A DNA stretch of 64,000 bases, from assembly GCA_016165875.1 (NCBI GenBank), contig JABBOT010000082.1:2918486-2982485 (forward strand), read 5' to 3'. This DNA is from Acanthopleura granulata. Taxonomy: Eukaryota; Mollusca; Polyplacophora; Chitonida; Chitonidae. The position numbers were made by a program, and so were the translations under genes. Positions 45,862-57,450 of this stretch are shown here, piece by piece; position 1 is the first letter of the stretch, and each line of letters begins with the position of its first letter. The notes beneath the pieces are model-generated. The model made no database searches, was not told where the DNA came from, and saw only the letters and a program-made list of their open reading frames with translations.

Positions 45862-46209
45862 AAAAATATAAAATTCTCTCTTGAATGAAAAAAAATGTTC
45901 TAAAGAGTATGAATGCGTTACTGAATTATCTTCGTTTGGAGTATTTTGCTGTCGACTGGGGATCTGAAGGCGCCCATGCTTTTAAGCCTATGAGAGACTG
46001 ACCAGTCAAAGAGCTAGGAGATATCAGCTGTTTGTAAGCTATGACGTAAATATTCTGAGCCTGTCAATGTAACATGTAATAACACAAGGACAGCACACCG
46101 TCTTAATGTTACATGTTTTAATCATGACAAGTACATTGGTGAACAACCCTACAAAGTATTTCCAGACCATTGTCTTGTGGCAGGTGTAAGTTTCTTGATC
46201 ATTTCATGA
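45862..46209 (+). repeat. Dispersed ~400-bp repeat, copy 2
   Basis: Partner of 26820-27215, same orientation, with a single GAGAGACTGACCAGTCAAAG unit where copy 1 has three. Terminal features of a known transposon class are not visible. Confidence 0.7.
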
Positions 46210-46673
46210 TATAAATTGACATATATACTTAAGTTACAAACACAACCCTAGCATCTTACTATAGAGGCTCATGTGACAAGGATGTTCCTCGCTTGGAACG
46301 TTTACGTCACAATCCAAACAGAATGGCTGCGTTTCATGATAGGCAACGGAACACGGTCAGATGTCATTTTCCGATGTCGTAGTGACTGTTTGAAAAATAC
46401 TTAGCAAAATATACATAATATTATCCAACGTTATGGACAAACTTAACTTAGAATATGCGTTGTCTTTAAGGATCATTGTGTTGTAAATGACGACGTTACA
46501 CATGTTTAATAAATATATTTGCACTAGAATTTGGTCTTTTCATCTGGCAAATGTGTTAGACCTGCATTTTGATTATATTTTTATTTTTAATATATTCATC
46601 AATATTATCATAATTCAGATTAAATACAAATGTTTAAATGCAAACAACTAATTTACATTCAAATATATTTAGT

Positions 46674-46767
46674 TGTTTATTTATTTATTCATTTGTTTAT
46701 TTTATTGCTGTGTTAGACCGTACTCAAGAATATTTCGAATACGACGGCTCCCACCATTATGGTGTGG
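46674..46767 (-). mobile_element. SINE-A 3' fragment
   Basis: ATTT-rich tail, CCGTACTCAAGAATATTTCG and CACCATTATGGTGTGG only. Confidence 0.6.
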
Positions 46768-48453
46768 AAACATTCTAACGAATTTAACGCCAAACTGCTA
46801 CATCTGTCAGTCAGTCAGTCCGACCGTCCGTCCATCTGTCTGTTTGCCTGACTGTTTTGGTGACAAGACGCGCGATCGACGGTTCACTTTTGTGCGGACT
46901 GCCTGTTTCCATTAATATCAGTTTGAGCACGGTATACAGTATATGCCATGCATGGGAAAGTTCTTCAGTATCTTGCCATGCGTCAGTGGTTTACTACAGA
47001 GGCTCCACCCTGTGAAGTGAAAGCCATGCATCGTACACATTAAAAATCTTTGAATATATGTCGTTCAAAAAAGAAGAAATAACTACACAGAGCTACCTGA
47101 CAAGCTCTCAGAAAGGGACTATACTCTGTTTCGCACCATTACAATGTAATAGATAAGTATGAATTTGTGCTTGTTCTGACAATGGTGAGGAACGTTTCAA
47201 AAATTCCTGAATCCTAGTAGAGGCATTGGTGACCATGTATGACGCTTTTCAGTTGTACTTCTCACTTTTGCTGTCTGTTTCTGTCTTATAAATATATAAA
47301 ACCTTGTTTAGGTACCCTGACAAAATTCTTCCATTAAATCCATATTTTTGTAGGATGATGGATTCATGAGAAGGGATTATTTCCTTATCATTGACGGAAT
47401 TATTCATTTCCAGAAACGGATTATACTGTTAGATCAACGGAAAGGCAATCCGTTATCCCCCAGATAACGGGTTTGACGGTGGAAAAAATTCAGGGTAGAT
47501 TCGGTTTGTCCGAAAATACCCCTTAGTCACCAGGCATTACCAGTTCTAAATAATGCAGAGTCTCACATTTACTATTTCACAAATTTATAATATGCATGAC
47601 GATTTGTTGTTTTTAATTTGTTTCTTCTAATAATACGTCCATTGCCTCCAAGGGCTTGCACATACCAGGCTTCATCAATCAACGTTCTCGCAGCTTCGGA
47701 AATGACGATTGTTTACGAGCTACTTCGCCATACCGCCAAGCGATTAACGAAGAAACAAGATTGACAAAAATTGATTGACGAGGTACACAGATAGTAAAAG
47801 AAAAATGATTTTATCTAAGACTAAGGAGATACTAGTAAGTTTTACAAAACCAAACCGTAAAGTCTGACTTTCGAGTATGCCACTCGTATGCTACGAAAGC
47901 GTTGTTGCAAGCCGATAAGATTGGCAACACTCGTTACGGAAAAAAACCTTAACAGGGGTTCCCAAAGAAATATATGTGAAAAAATGAAATAATACATATA
48001 AATTGTAAGTAAAGCTGCTAGCACATAAGGGAGGGGTAGTCACCAATTTTAACGATGGAGGAAAAGCAATCGATGTTTAGGCATAAAATCTACTTCAAAA
48101 CTGAAACTCGTAATCAGTGAATAATTTCCCATTCAACTACCAATATAGACGCCTTGATTGCAGCTGCTCTTAAAAGGACCTTGCGGACATTGGAATATGG
48201 AAGTAACAATATGCAGATAGAAGATGATGCTGGCGAGATGTAAGTGAGAAGCTACCCCGAATTTCTTCACCATCGAACATGCATGTGATGAGATTGCAGT
48301 GGCGATGCTGGTGAATAGGGGGAGTTTTGAGTTCGAACTCTTTTATCTTTGACGGTGATAAGAAGTCCTACTGTACCAAGTGACGTGTCAAAACAGTTAG
48401 ACAACTGTTTTTAATGACATTTACTATAAAAAAAGTTTCACAAAAAGTTATTT

Positions 48454-48566
48454 AGAGTTGACGAACGACAAAAAAAATAAGGAGCTGAAAGTTTGTGAAC
48501 TTGAAACGTTCCTGAAGAAGCGTCATTTGTGTATCCGGGGAACGCTGAGACAGGCGATTGGTAAAT
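48454..48566 (+). other. Possible exon or gene fragment with SAP-like helix
   Basis: After an acceptor-like TTATTTAG the frame encodes KELKVCELETFLKKR and a following helix. The pattern resembles the SAP DNA-binding motif (LKVxELKxxLKxRxLxxxGxK). A donor-like ATTG|GTAAAT lies at about 48566. No neighbouring exon is found, so it may be a relic of a gene or transposon. Confidence 0.3.
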
Positions 48567-48738
48567 TAATGCCCGTCTGCAACACTTTCCCAACATTTTT
48601 AACAAGATATAGTGCCTTAATGAGAAGCGAGTTAGAACTCGGAACTCGTTTTACTGTTAATTCCCGACGTTTTGATGAAGTTTCTAATTTTATTATTATT
48701 ATTTATTTGTTGTCAGCAGATTAAGCCGTGCTTCATTT

Positions 48739-48963
48739 AATGGATTTGGTTTTACGCCATACGCAAGATTATTTCATCAATGCGACGGCGGCCAAAATTA
48801 GGGTGGAAACAGAGCAGAACCCGGGGGAAACCCACGACCATCCGCACGTTGCTGACATACCTCCCCACTTGGAAGAAACCAGGATCAGCCGGAATTGAAC
48901 TCACAGCGACTGTCTGATTGAGAGACGCCTGGGTGTTAAGGTTGCGCTAGCAAGTTAACCATG
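48739..48963 (-). mobile_element. SINE-A, almost complete
   Basis: Body with GGGGAAACCCACGACCATCC and B-box complement GAATTGAACTCACAGCGAC; the head is reduced to GCGCTAGCAAGTTAACC. Confidence 0.75.
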
Positions 48964-49089
48964 CAATTCGTCCGACTACATATGACGTGAAGCTCAAGTA
49001 GGGCCTACACACGTAGAAATCTAAAGATTATACGCACACACATACAAAATACCAACTTCCTTTCCAGTCGTCAGTGAGAAAGTCAACCT

Positions 49090-49214
49090 GGGGACAATCG
49101 TGCACGAGTCCCTCGGGCCTATGCCCAGTTTCCTCCAGACATAAAATGCTGGTCGCTGTCGTGTAAGTGAAATATTCTTGAGTACGGCTTAAAACACCAA
49201 ACAAATAAATTAAT
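49090..49214 (+). mobile_element. SINE-A 3' half
   Basis: CAGTTTCCTCCAGACATAAAATG through GTACGGCTTAAAACACCAAA, followed by an extended AAATTAAT-type tail to about 49290. Confidence 0.7.
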
Positions 49215-49906
49215 ACCTAATAAATTAATAAATTAAATTTATTTATTAAATTATTATTTATTAGTTAAATTAAATAAATTAATAAATTAAGTATTGAACT
49301 GATATCATTTTTATTTACAGAACATTTGGACGGATTGAGAACCCAATATACATATATTCTCGTTTATACATGATGATAAATTGAAATTCAAGAGCTTTTA
49401 TACTCTAAAAACAAATACAAACAACTGCCTTAAACACAGAAATCATGAGCTTCTGATCAACCGTTACGCAGGTTCATCCAGTCTAAAACTATACCGTCAA
49501 AAGGTCAACAAGTGTAAAAGACAGTGCACACGGCTCAGCAGTCTTTTGTGATAACATATAAAAGGATATTGAGACGCGTTCGATGATTACACAGATTACA
49601 CTTTCAAGGAAACTTCGACTCATGCACATCGGGGCAATATACGAGTTATCCCGCAGAACAGGAAACGATTCGATATCAGGCCTCGAGCACATGGTTAGTT
49701 AATGAGCACATTGCTAAGTAATGACGAATGTAGTTTTCCATCCTATTTTTACACAAATTTTCCTTTGGTACATGGGGCCCAAGCAGACATAAGCTACTAA
49801 CATTGCCGATCCACTTTGAAATGTAATTACATTAATACATATGATATAGGACAAGAAAGCGGTAGCCTAGACGTAAGGACTTCTTCCTACAGCAATGAGT
49901 GAGTCA

Positions 49907-49958
49907 CTGAGTTGCTTGGGGTTTAACGTTTAACTTAACAATATATCAGTCATGACCA
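49907..49958 (-). mobile_element. SINE-B tail fragment
   Basis: GGGTTTAACG and CAATATATCAGTCATGAC match the inverted tail of the family; nothing else remains. Confidence 0.45.
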
Positions 49959-50285
49959 CGAACACTGAGTCATTCAGCGATATTCAAAGCGGAACTCGAG
50001 TTTATAATTTATAAATAGTACAATGGCAGATATATTTGCACATGTGTATATGTACACAAATGAAACAGCTCTGCCTTGCTCTACAGATTCGAAATCATTT
50101 ACTGCCGTTTGTTTTATTTCGTAAGAGTGATACTTACTTCACTCGACTGTTACACAGCTTTAACTAAAACGGCAGTGTGGGGTTTAACGATTAACTTTGA
50201 AACAGCAAAGGGCCGTTTTAAAATTGTGATACGGCATCGTTTGTTTAACGCAAAGCACATTGGGCGATTAAAAACAGTTTAACAC

Positions 50286-50366
50286 GGACAATAGGATGTT
50301 GTAACAATAGGATGCTGTAATAACAGGATGCTGTAACAATAGGATGCTGTAACAACAGAAAGTTGT
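50286..50366 (+). repeat. 18-bp tandem repeat, about 4 units
   Basis: Units of AACAATAGGATGCTGTAA with one or two changes, about 230 bp downstream of the LRR gene stop (probable 3' flank or UTR). Confidence 0.8.
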
Positions 50367-50595
50367 CTCAAGATCTCTGTTGTTCGCGTCTTTCAATGAC
50401 CCTTTTAAAGACATTTTTGTCATAAATGACTGAACTTCTTAACTACATGTTTACATAAACTTTGAATCATTTAAGAGCCATTTGCAAATCGAACTTGAGG
50501 AAAAAAAACGTACAAATCTACATACACACACTTGCCTCATACATACATCATTTCAGAAACATAAATTAATTCATAAATACCGAATCCACTGGCAT

Positions 50596-52425
50596 TTATA
50601 CCAGGACGTATCTGAGCCAGCACACGACAGAGAGATACAGCACAGAGGACAGAGGAGCTTCCCCTGAGTTCTTGTCGCTCTCATCTCCACTTGTTTTTAC
50701 CTCTCGCTTCTGGTTGCTATCAAACGCCTGCCGATCGTGCATGATTCCACTTTCCCCGCTGTTAGATCGGGTTTTCGTCGTCGTGGACAGCCCGGTTTTC
50801 CGCTTTCCCCCAACAGCAGTTGCTGCGATCGTCTCAGTAGATCTAGGAGCCGGGCTAAACGTAGTCGCTTCAACAACGGTGGTGTCGGCGGCGGTGTACA
50901 CGGGAACACGAATGCTCACCGTGGTGGTAGGCATGCGCATTTTAGGGGTTGGACTGACGGTCACATGGCTGCTCTGCGTCATTTCTGCTGTTACAGGTGT
51001 TGTCCCGAGTCCAAACTCCAAACCATTGTTAAAATAGTCAGGAACCACGGGTTTTTTGGATACCGGCAAATTCTTAACGGTAGGCACTCCGTTGGATAGT
51101 TGTGTGGAAGATTCTGACACTACTGATTCGGAAGCAGAGTTGAATTTATCGCCCTGCTGATGTTTTTTAGCATACTGCATCTTTTTAGTGAAGTCAGTTG
51201 TCAATAAAATTGTGGTCAAAGTTTCTGGCTTTGACATCGGAAGACTTGTTGACTCACTGGTGGACATTCCGGAGGGAAACAATGATGTTGACGACAAAGG
51301 ATTGTTAGATTCATTCTGAAGATGCTCTCTTCCGAAACTCGTCCGCTGGGTGACGTTTATAGGCACAGGATTGGCAGTCGGTTTCTCAGTCTTAGGCACC
51401 TGGAAACTCGTTGGTAGTTCAGTACTGGACAGTCCACTGGGCAGCAGTGTTGATGACAGTACAGAATTCGAATAAACTCCTGTCGTCACCGGGTCAGCTA
51501 TAGTTGTGGACATTTCCTGGGAAGCATGTGCACAGAGCGCTGAGGACACCGGAGGAGAAGAAGAAAAACAGTAACCAGGGGTTTCCTCACCGCAATTCAA
51601 GTCCGCAGCTGTCAACTTGGAGAGGACTACGCGTTGGCCTTGTCTCTTGCACCAGTTATATTGTATAGGGCTTCTGAGCGCCAGGTGACTTCTTGGATTG
51701 CGAACATGCGGCAACAACCAGGATAAAGTACAAGAACATTCCATTTCATTCTTGTTAAAGTAAAAGGTCGTGAGAGCCATTGACAGACTCTCTACTGTAC
51801 GACATTGGAGTTCTTCAATTCTATTCCCACTGAAATGGAAACTTTTAACGGCGGCCAAGTCGAAAAAGGCGTTATTTTTTAGCTTTTTGATGTTGTTTTT
51901 GACAACATACAAGCCCCGGATTTGATATAGCTTCCTGACAGCGTACGAGTCAAAAAGCTTGGCTGTAACGTTTTGGATATCGAAATACTTCACGTGACTG
52001 ATGTTGAAAAATGCATTGGGGTGAATGACGTCAACTGTAATGTTGTAAAGTGTGATTTTTTCTATGTTGTTCAATGAATGGTAAGCGAAAGGTTCGATTT
52101 CTCTGATACGAACACTGTGCAGGGTTAGGGAATCCATGTTGGAGAGGAAGCTGAACGTACATCCTTTGAGATAATTTATTTCAGATTTGTATATGTCAAT
52201 GCTGGTTATGTTTGGTAAACTGCCGAATGCACCAGATGGAATTTCGTCCAGCTGAATGTTCCAAAAGACTACTTTTTCCGTGCTTTCGGGAATGTACTGG
52301 GGGAATTCCGACAGCCCTCGGCAGGTCATTTCGTTTTGTCGGCAGTAGCACTTTTTGGGACAGGGCTGACAAACACCGATCGTTGCCAGAAAGAGAACTA
52401 CAACTGCTTTGATGGCTGCAATCAT
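50596..52425 (-). CDS. Secreted LRR protein with Ser/Thr stalk and probable GPI anchor
   Basis: A single 609-codon frame without introns; ATG at 52425. Residues 1-20 form a signal peptide. Residues 22-35 form an LRRNT with Cx3CxCx6C spacing (CPKKCYCRQNEMTC). About 48-226 holds roughly seven 24-residue LRRs (for example VKSFHFSGNRIEELQ). Residues 230-278 form an LRRCT (C230, C232, C259, C278). About 281-585 is a Thr/Ser/Pro-rich stalk suited to O-glycosylation. The last 18 residues are hydrophobic after NSGEAP and no cytoplasmic tail follows, as in GPI-anchored proteins. Such proteins bind protein or glycan ligands at the cell surface. The architecture recalls VLR-like and other GPI-linked LRR receptors; orthology is not shown. 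Overlapping antisense frames are shadows. A possible AATAAA complement lies at 50113-50118. Confidence 0.88.
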   Translation of the reverse strand: MIAAIKAVVVLFLATIGVCQPCPKKCYCRQNEMTCRGLSEFPQYIPESTEKVVFWNIQLDEIPSGAFGSLPNITSIDIYKSEINYLKGCTFSFLSNMDSLTLHSVRIREIEPFAYHSLNNIEKITLYNITVDVIHPNAFFNISHVKYFDIQNVTAKLFDSYAVRKLYQIRGLYVVKNNIKKLKNNAFFDLAAVKSFHFSGNRIEELQCRTVESLSMALTTFYFNKNEMECSCTLSWLLPHVRNPRSHLALRSPIQYNWCKRQGQRVVLSKLTAADLNCGEETPGYCFSSSPPVSSALCAHASQEMSTTIADPVTTGVYSNSVLSSTLLPSGLSSTELPTSFQVPKTEKPTANPVPINVTQRTSFGREHLQNESNNPLSSTSLFPSGMSTSESTSLPMSKPETLTTILLTTDFTKKMQYAKKHQQGDKFNSASESVVSESSTQLSNGVPTVKNLPVSKKPVVPDYFNNGLEFGLGTTPVTAEMTQSSHVTVSPTPKMRMPTTTVSIRVPVYTAADTTVVEATTFSPAPRSTETIAATAVGGKRKTGLSTTTKTRSNSGESGIMHDRQAFDSNQKREVKTSGDESDKNSGEAPLSSVLYLSVVCWLRYVLV

Positions 52426-52612
52426 TCTTGATGTTCAGTAGACGTGGATTATTTCCTTATTTTCCTTATTATTTTCCTGATAAAAAATAAAACAGTAAAA
52501 AAATCAAATAGTCCTAAGTAAATGTAACACATAATCTCCTGTGAAATGTTCAAAGTGTCCTACTTTACTCTTTCTAACACAGTTGAAGAGGAAAAACATC
52601 AAAATTGATAAA

Positions 52613-52838
52613 TATATTTATTTATTTATTTGATTAGTGTTTTACGCCGTAATCCAGAATATTTCACTTATACGACGGCGGCCAGCATTTTGGTGGGAGG
52701 AAACCGGGCAGAGCCCAACACCATCCGCAGGTTGCTGGCAGGTCCTCCCACGTGCGACTGGATATAGGAAGCCAGTGTGAGCTGGACTTGAACTCACAGC
52801 GACGGCATTGGTGAGAGGCCCCGCTGGGGCGAGCCAGT
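52613..52838 (-). mobile_element. SINE-A, internally deleted, upstream of the LRR gene
   Basis: Tail TTTATTTATTTGATTAGTG, body GGCAGAGCCCAACACCATCC (the CCCGGGGGAAACCCACG part is missing), ending GGTGAGAGGCCCC. It is about 190 bp upstream of the LRR start codon. Confidence 0.75.
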
Positions 52839-53226
52839 CTTAAGCTGTCTTTTATTTGAACACGTTTATAAGCAAATAGCGTTACATTGAGTTGGTTTGT
52901 TTTCATCAACATTCACAATGAAGAAAATACATATGTCCATGACTTCTGTAGGGTCATCAAGCCGTGTACTGTATATTATATTGATATACTAATGAACAAA
53001 ATTATACGATAACGAATATCGTAGAGAGGGTTATGATGACGTCATTAATTCGTTCTTCGATATAAATGATAAACCACAGAAAATTATCCCAGCAAAATAA
53101 ATTTGGTATCCCATAAAAAGCGATAGCTCTCTTGAGTATACAATTATTAAAATTGCTTCAAAGGTATAAGCCCTTGACATCCCACATACATTCTTTAGTG
53201 TATAATACACTTGTCGTGAAAACCGT

Positions 53227-53319
53227 TGGGTGCCCAGTTTCCTCCAACCACAAGGCTGGGCGCCGTCGTGAAATACTCTTGAGCGCGGCGCAAAGCACCA
53301 GTCAAATAAATAAATAAAA
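53227..53319 (+). mobile_element. SINE-A 3' fragment
   Basis: CCCAGTTTCCTCCAACCACA to CACCAGTCAAATAAATAAAT. Confidence 0.65.
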
Positions 53320-54489
53320 ATGTCAGCACCATAGGTGAAATAATATTTATAACATCAACAAATTTAAAAGGCTGTAATCCCTGAGTGGTGATCCCAGTCG
53401 GTCTGACATTGTGCTTTTCACTCACGACCTTTTCAATTTGTTACCCATTTGTTACTGTGATGCTGAATTTTTCACGAATGTATTCTTGTCACATACCAAG
53501 CGATCTGTCTGAAGTATCACATTCGTACGTCAGAAACATTTTGAGTGATTACGAATTTAAGGCAGGTTCAGACCTCTACATCCGACACAGAATTACATGC
53601 TCTTAATATACGTGACTACTTACCTTCAAACTGTTGACCAGTGCGGTCAGTATATACAAGTCCATATTCAACGTTCTTCCTTTTATACACCTATCCTTTA
53701 CTGACGTCATCAAATGTAAAGTAATTTCTGGAAGTGATTTCATGGGAAACAAACAAGAAATTCCCACAGATAAATTTTCTCACAATGAAACAGAAAGCCA
53801 AATAAAACAGATAAAACCTGGCTTTATTCATTTTTGTCACCCCCATCGAGTGACACTTCCATTTGTGTTGGGTGTCTCAAGAGCATACTTCCGCTGCTGA
53901 GTGCAGAGCCTTCTCCCATGTTAACACCCCGACAAACAAACTGCTTCACAACATCCGCTGTCGCATTTGACCGCCATTACTTCCCGGCTCTTCAGCAAAG
54001 ACGGCAGCCGATCGTCTCCAACAGCTATCCCGCTTTGGTCAAGATGGATACTATCTGCATCAGGGATGCTTTAACAGTGACAAGGCAGACCGTTGTCCGG
54101 TTTTACACGGAATATACTCACCATCAGCCCGCATAGCATGTGTACATGATACAAGCCCTACATGGTTTCACCACCCATATTACCCGGAAATTACTAAATT
54201 TTTGTGTTTCTGAAATAACACTATTTTTTCAAGTAAACCCTATGGCATTTACCGCTAGTTGCCCCACACATGGTCATCCGTGTGAACATCGCGCTCAGAT
54301 TTTATGAATGCGCACGAGGAGATTATTTTCATCCTTTCAGAGAAAACTATCCCTTTAATAAGTCTCTGGGAGTTTAGAAAAAGAAAACTCCGACAATAAT
54401 CAGATTATTGTTAAAATAGATCTACTGTACACATATTCGTATGCATAGGCCCTATAATATCTATACAACATGCCTCAAGACAGTTACAG

Positions 54490-54720
54490 CTCGGTGTAAT
54501 GACCCAGGTGCCTCTCGCGAATGTGGTCGTTGTGAGCTCAAGTCCAGGTCACGCTGGCTTCCTCTCCAACCGTACGTGGGAAGGTCTGCCAGAAAAGCTG
54601 CGTATGGACGCGGCTCTGCCCGGTTTCCTCCCACTATAATGCTGGTCGACATCGCATGTATGTGAAATATTCTTGAATACGGCGTGAAAAATCCAATCAA
54701 ATAAATAAATAAATAAATAT
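54490..54720 (+). mobile_element. SINE-A, A box lost
   Basis: GGTGTAATGACCCAGGTGCC, B-box side GAGCTCAAGTCCAGGTC, and a long AAATAAAT tail. Confidence 0.75.
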
Positions 54721-55249
54721 ATAAAAGCAGTTACTGAGATTACTGTACCATTGGTTACATCAGTGCTCAGTTGTTTGGGTGGCTTTTAAATGGGGCTATA
54801 TATTTTGTGCGTCAGTCGTTTGGAAGATCGTTAGAAACTTGCCAAAAGCATAAAACAGACAAACATCGCATAAATTAAATTCTGATTCTTGAGTATGACG
54901 TTAAATATACAGTTAACTAACACTGATATATATAAATTTTTTTGTTTTATCACGGAAAAACATCCTAATGCATGCTGCCCTGGCATATTGGGTTTAACTG
55001 ATATACGTCGCTGGCTCAAAACCATGTCGCGTTTAGCTATGCTTAGCAGATTTTTCAGATTTCCTGTGTTTCCTCTCCTGTTTTTATAATAAATAAACAA
55101 ATAAATAAACAAATAAACAACTGTGAAAGAAAAGATAGCCAATCACTTTTAGTTCGTCAAATGGATAAAATAGTTATTAATAACAAACGAAGTGAGCATT
55201 TTAAACACAATATAGGTAACACACATTTGAGAAAATAGACAATACTTAG

Positions 55250-55302
55250 TTATTAGGGGTCCACGCAGGTAGTCCTGCGGGAAATATATTGTTTTCGTTC
55301 GG

Positions 55303-55335
<33 letters not shown>

Positions 55336-55640
55336 TTGTGCAGCCCACAGCCTAGACCGCTTGACCAATTGACTTGAAATTTGCAGTCTTATTCCCTGAT
55401 GGCTAAAGTTGTGCACCACGGAGCCCGATTTTTGTTATGTGACATGATTTGGCGACCATATTGGATTTTATTTGAAATCGTTTAAACATCTTCTTCTCAA
55501 GAAAGGCTGAACGGATTGATATAAAATTTAATAGGTTGGTAGACCGTTCCCAGATAGAGTAAGTTCGAGAAAATCGTTTACTTCCGGTAAAAACTGTGGA
55601 AGCTCGCCACTGGCCAAAATTGTGACGTCACAAGTGGTTT
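55250..55640 (+). repeat. Interspersed-type repeat with ATT microsatellite
   Basis: GGGGTCCACGCAGGTAGTCC leads into an (ATT)n run at 55303-55335, then TTGACTTGAAATTTGCAGTC and GGCTGAACGGATTGATATAA. The style matches high-copy invertebrate repeats, but only one copy is in the window. Confidence 0.4.
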
Positions 55641-57209
55641 CGAAATTTCATATTTTTTTTTTAACGTATTCCAATGTATTTTGGGACGAGAATTCCGAAT
55701 TTGCCTTTGGTTTTTGTCTATCTTTGTAACTTTTTGAGACATGGTAAATTTTCAATTACGTATTTTCAATGGCATGTAGAGCTAGAGATCTGAAAACTTG
55801 TAATTGTAGCTTAAAGTGTGTGCTTTCAGAAGTATGTCAACGGATTAGAGCTACGATCAATAGTTTTCTCGCTAGAAATGTTTCAATGACACCACCCTAT
55901 TTCAGAAATAGAAATGTCAGCCTGTGCATTTAGCATAGGCTTTGGAGGTAACTGTGTTTTACTTACTCTGTATGTGCTGCTGCTAACTTGCCACATAAGT
56001 CGGCCACTTGTTACGCAAACCGAGAAATGAACAACTCGCCCTCCTCTCCACATCTTAAAGGGACAGTTTTGAATGTTGCACGTAAAGTAACCCTGTCGGC
56101 AATGGGATCATGGGTAATTTTCAACACTTCCGACGGCACTCCCCCATGCCCCCGGGCTGTTACCATTATGAAATAAGTTCAAAGGCACGGCGCAATTTCA
56201 GCAAAATTTCTACACCTTCATGTACCTTGAGCTCAATCAATGCAACTCTTAACAGGCCAAATTCAACCGTTTAAGAAATGTCACGGTTTCCAGTTTCTTT
56301 CCAGGTCTAGACCTTATAAACCGGTAAGGAAGAGAGGGGCTTTAGGTTGTGGCGCAAGAAAGTATCTACCAAACCGTACGCCATGCCTTTGGACTGGTGA
56401 ACTGTTTTCAAGAAAACAACACACAACACGGTTTATGCCTTATGGCTAGTTAGACCAAAATTTCCTATCTTTATAGTCTCCTCACATTTCCTTCCAGCAA
56501 TATGCAGTCTGATCTCACACGCTCGTACACGTGAGCTGAAAGCCAGGGAAGTCAGACGGGACATTGCATTGGCACGCCCGCAAGGTCATGTGTCGAGCAA
56601 GTTGAAATGTACATACTTAGCCAGGTGGTATGATCGGCAAGGCCTTAACACGGGCCACAGGCTATGCTGGTGTTCAGTAATAAACCCATTGTACATGATA
56701 CTTGCTAGTTTAGGGTTCAAATGCATGTTTCCTTTTATAGTACGTGCGCCAGAAGCATCATTAAGTTTTCAACTTGTTTCGTAATTTTATGATCATGTAC
56801 ATGTATATTGTACTCATAACAAACAAGTTAAATGCCTTATCTTGCTTTCATGTTTTACTCAGTGTTTGATTATCTTCATACTTTCCACCTGAACCCTCCA
56901 TAGCCAAGTTCAAATCCCTGATATTAAACTTGGAAAGAAAACCTGAATATGTGCCTTTACTTTTAGCTGGATGTACATGTATACATAGCATTATGTTTTT
57001 ACCTACTAAAACAAAGGTTTTTATAGTATGTGTGGCTGAGTCGTCATTAAGTTTTCAACTTATTTTATAGTTTTATGAACATGTATGTGTATGTTGTACT
57101 AATACCAAACAAGTTAAACCTTCTATTGCTTTCATGTTGTTTTACAGTGTCTTTGACTATCTTCATCCTTCACACGTGGACCCTCCATAGCCAAGTAGTT
57201 ATAACATAC

Positions 57210-57450
57210 CATCGCAACACAATGACTCTGAAGCCGCTCACCAATGCAATCACTGTGTTCAACTGCAGTTCATGCTAATTTCCTCTCCAGGTTACATGAT
57301 AAGCTCTTCCAGCAACCTGCACATGGTCACGGGTTTCCGTGTGACAAATACCTGCATGTGGTGTAGTTTTCTTTCACTGTAGTGCCGAAATGCATCGTAT
57401 AAATAAAATATTCTTGCGTACAACATAAGACACCAATCAAATCACTATAC
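57210..57450 (+). mobile_element. SINE-A, old copy
   Basis: GCTCACCAATGCAATCACTG, CCAGCAACCTGCACATGGTC and CACCAATCAAATCACT survive among many substitutions. Confidence 0.6.

Larger units (their letters stand above)
42352..50595. other. Gene-free region between the two minus-strand genes
   Basis: It contains the elements listed separately. Also present are a tetranucleotide GTCA/GTCC tract at 46800-46858, a poly-A run near 44348 and a SINE-A head scrap near 45235-45285. Stretches 42400-42960, 46930-48050 and 49320-49900 show nothing recognisable. Confidence 0.55.

Noticed and set aside
50672..51099. Two 120-codon plus-strand frames
   Set aside because: Antisense shadows of the Ser/Thr-rich stalk of the LRR protein.
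53834..54136. 100-codon plus-strand frame
   Set aside because: GC-rich and open, but starts without context, has no recognised domain and no splice partner; not enough for a gene call.
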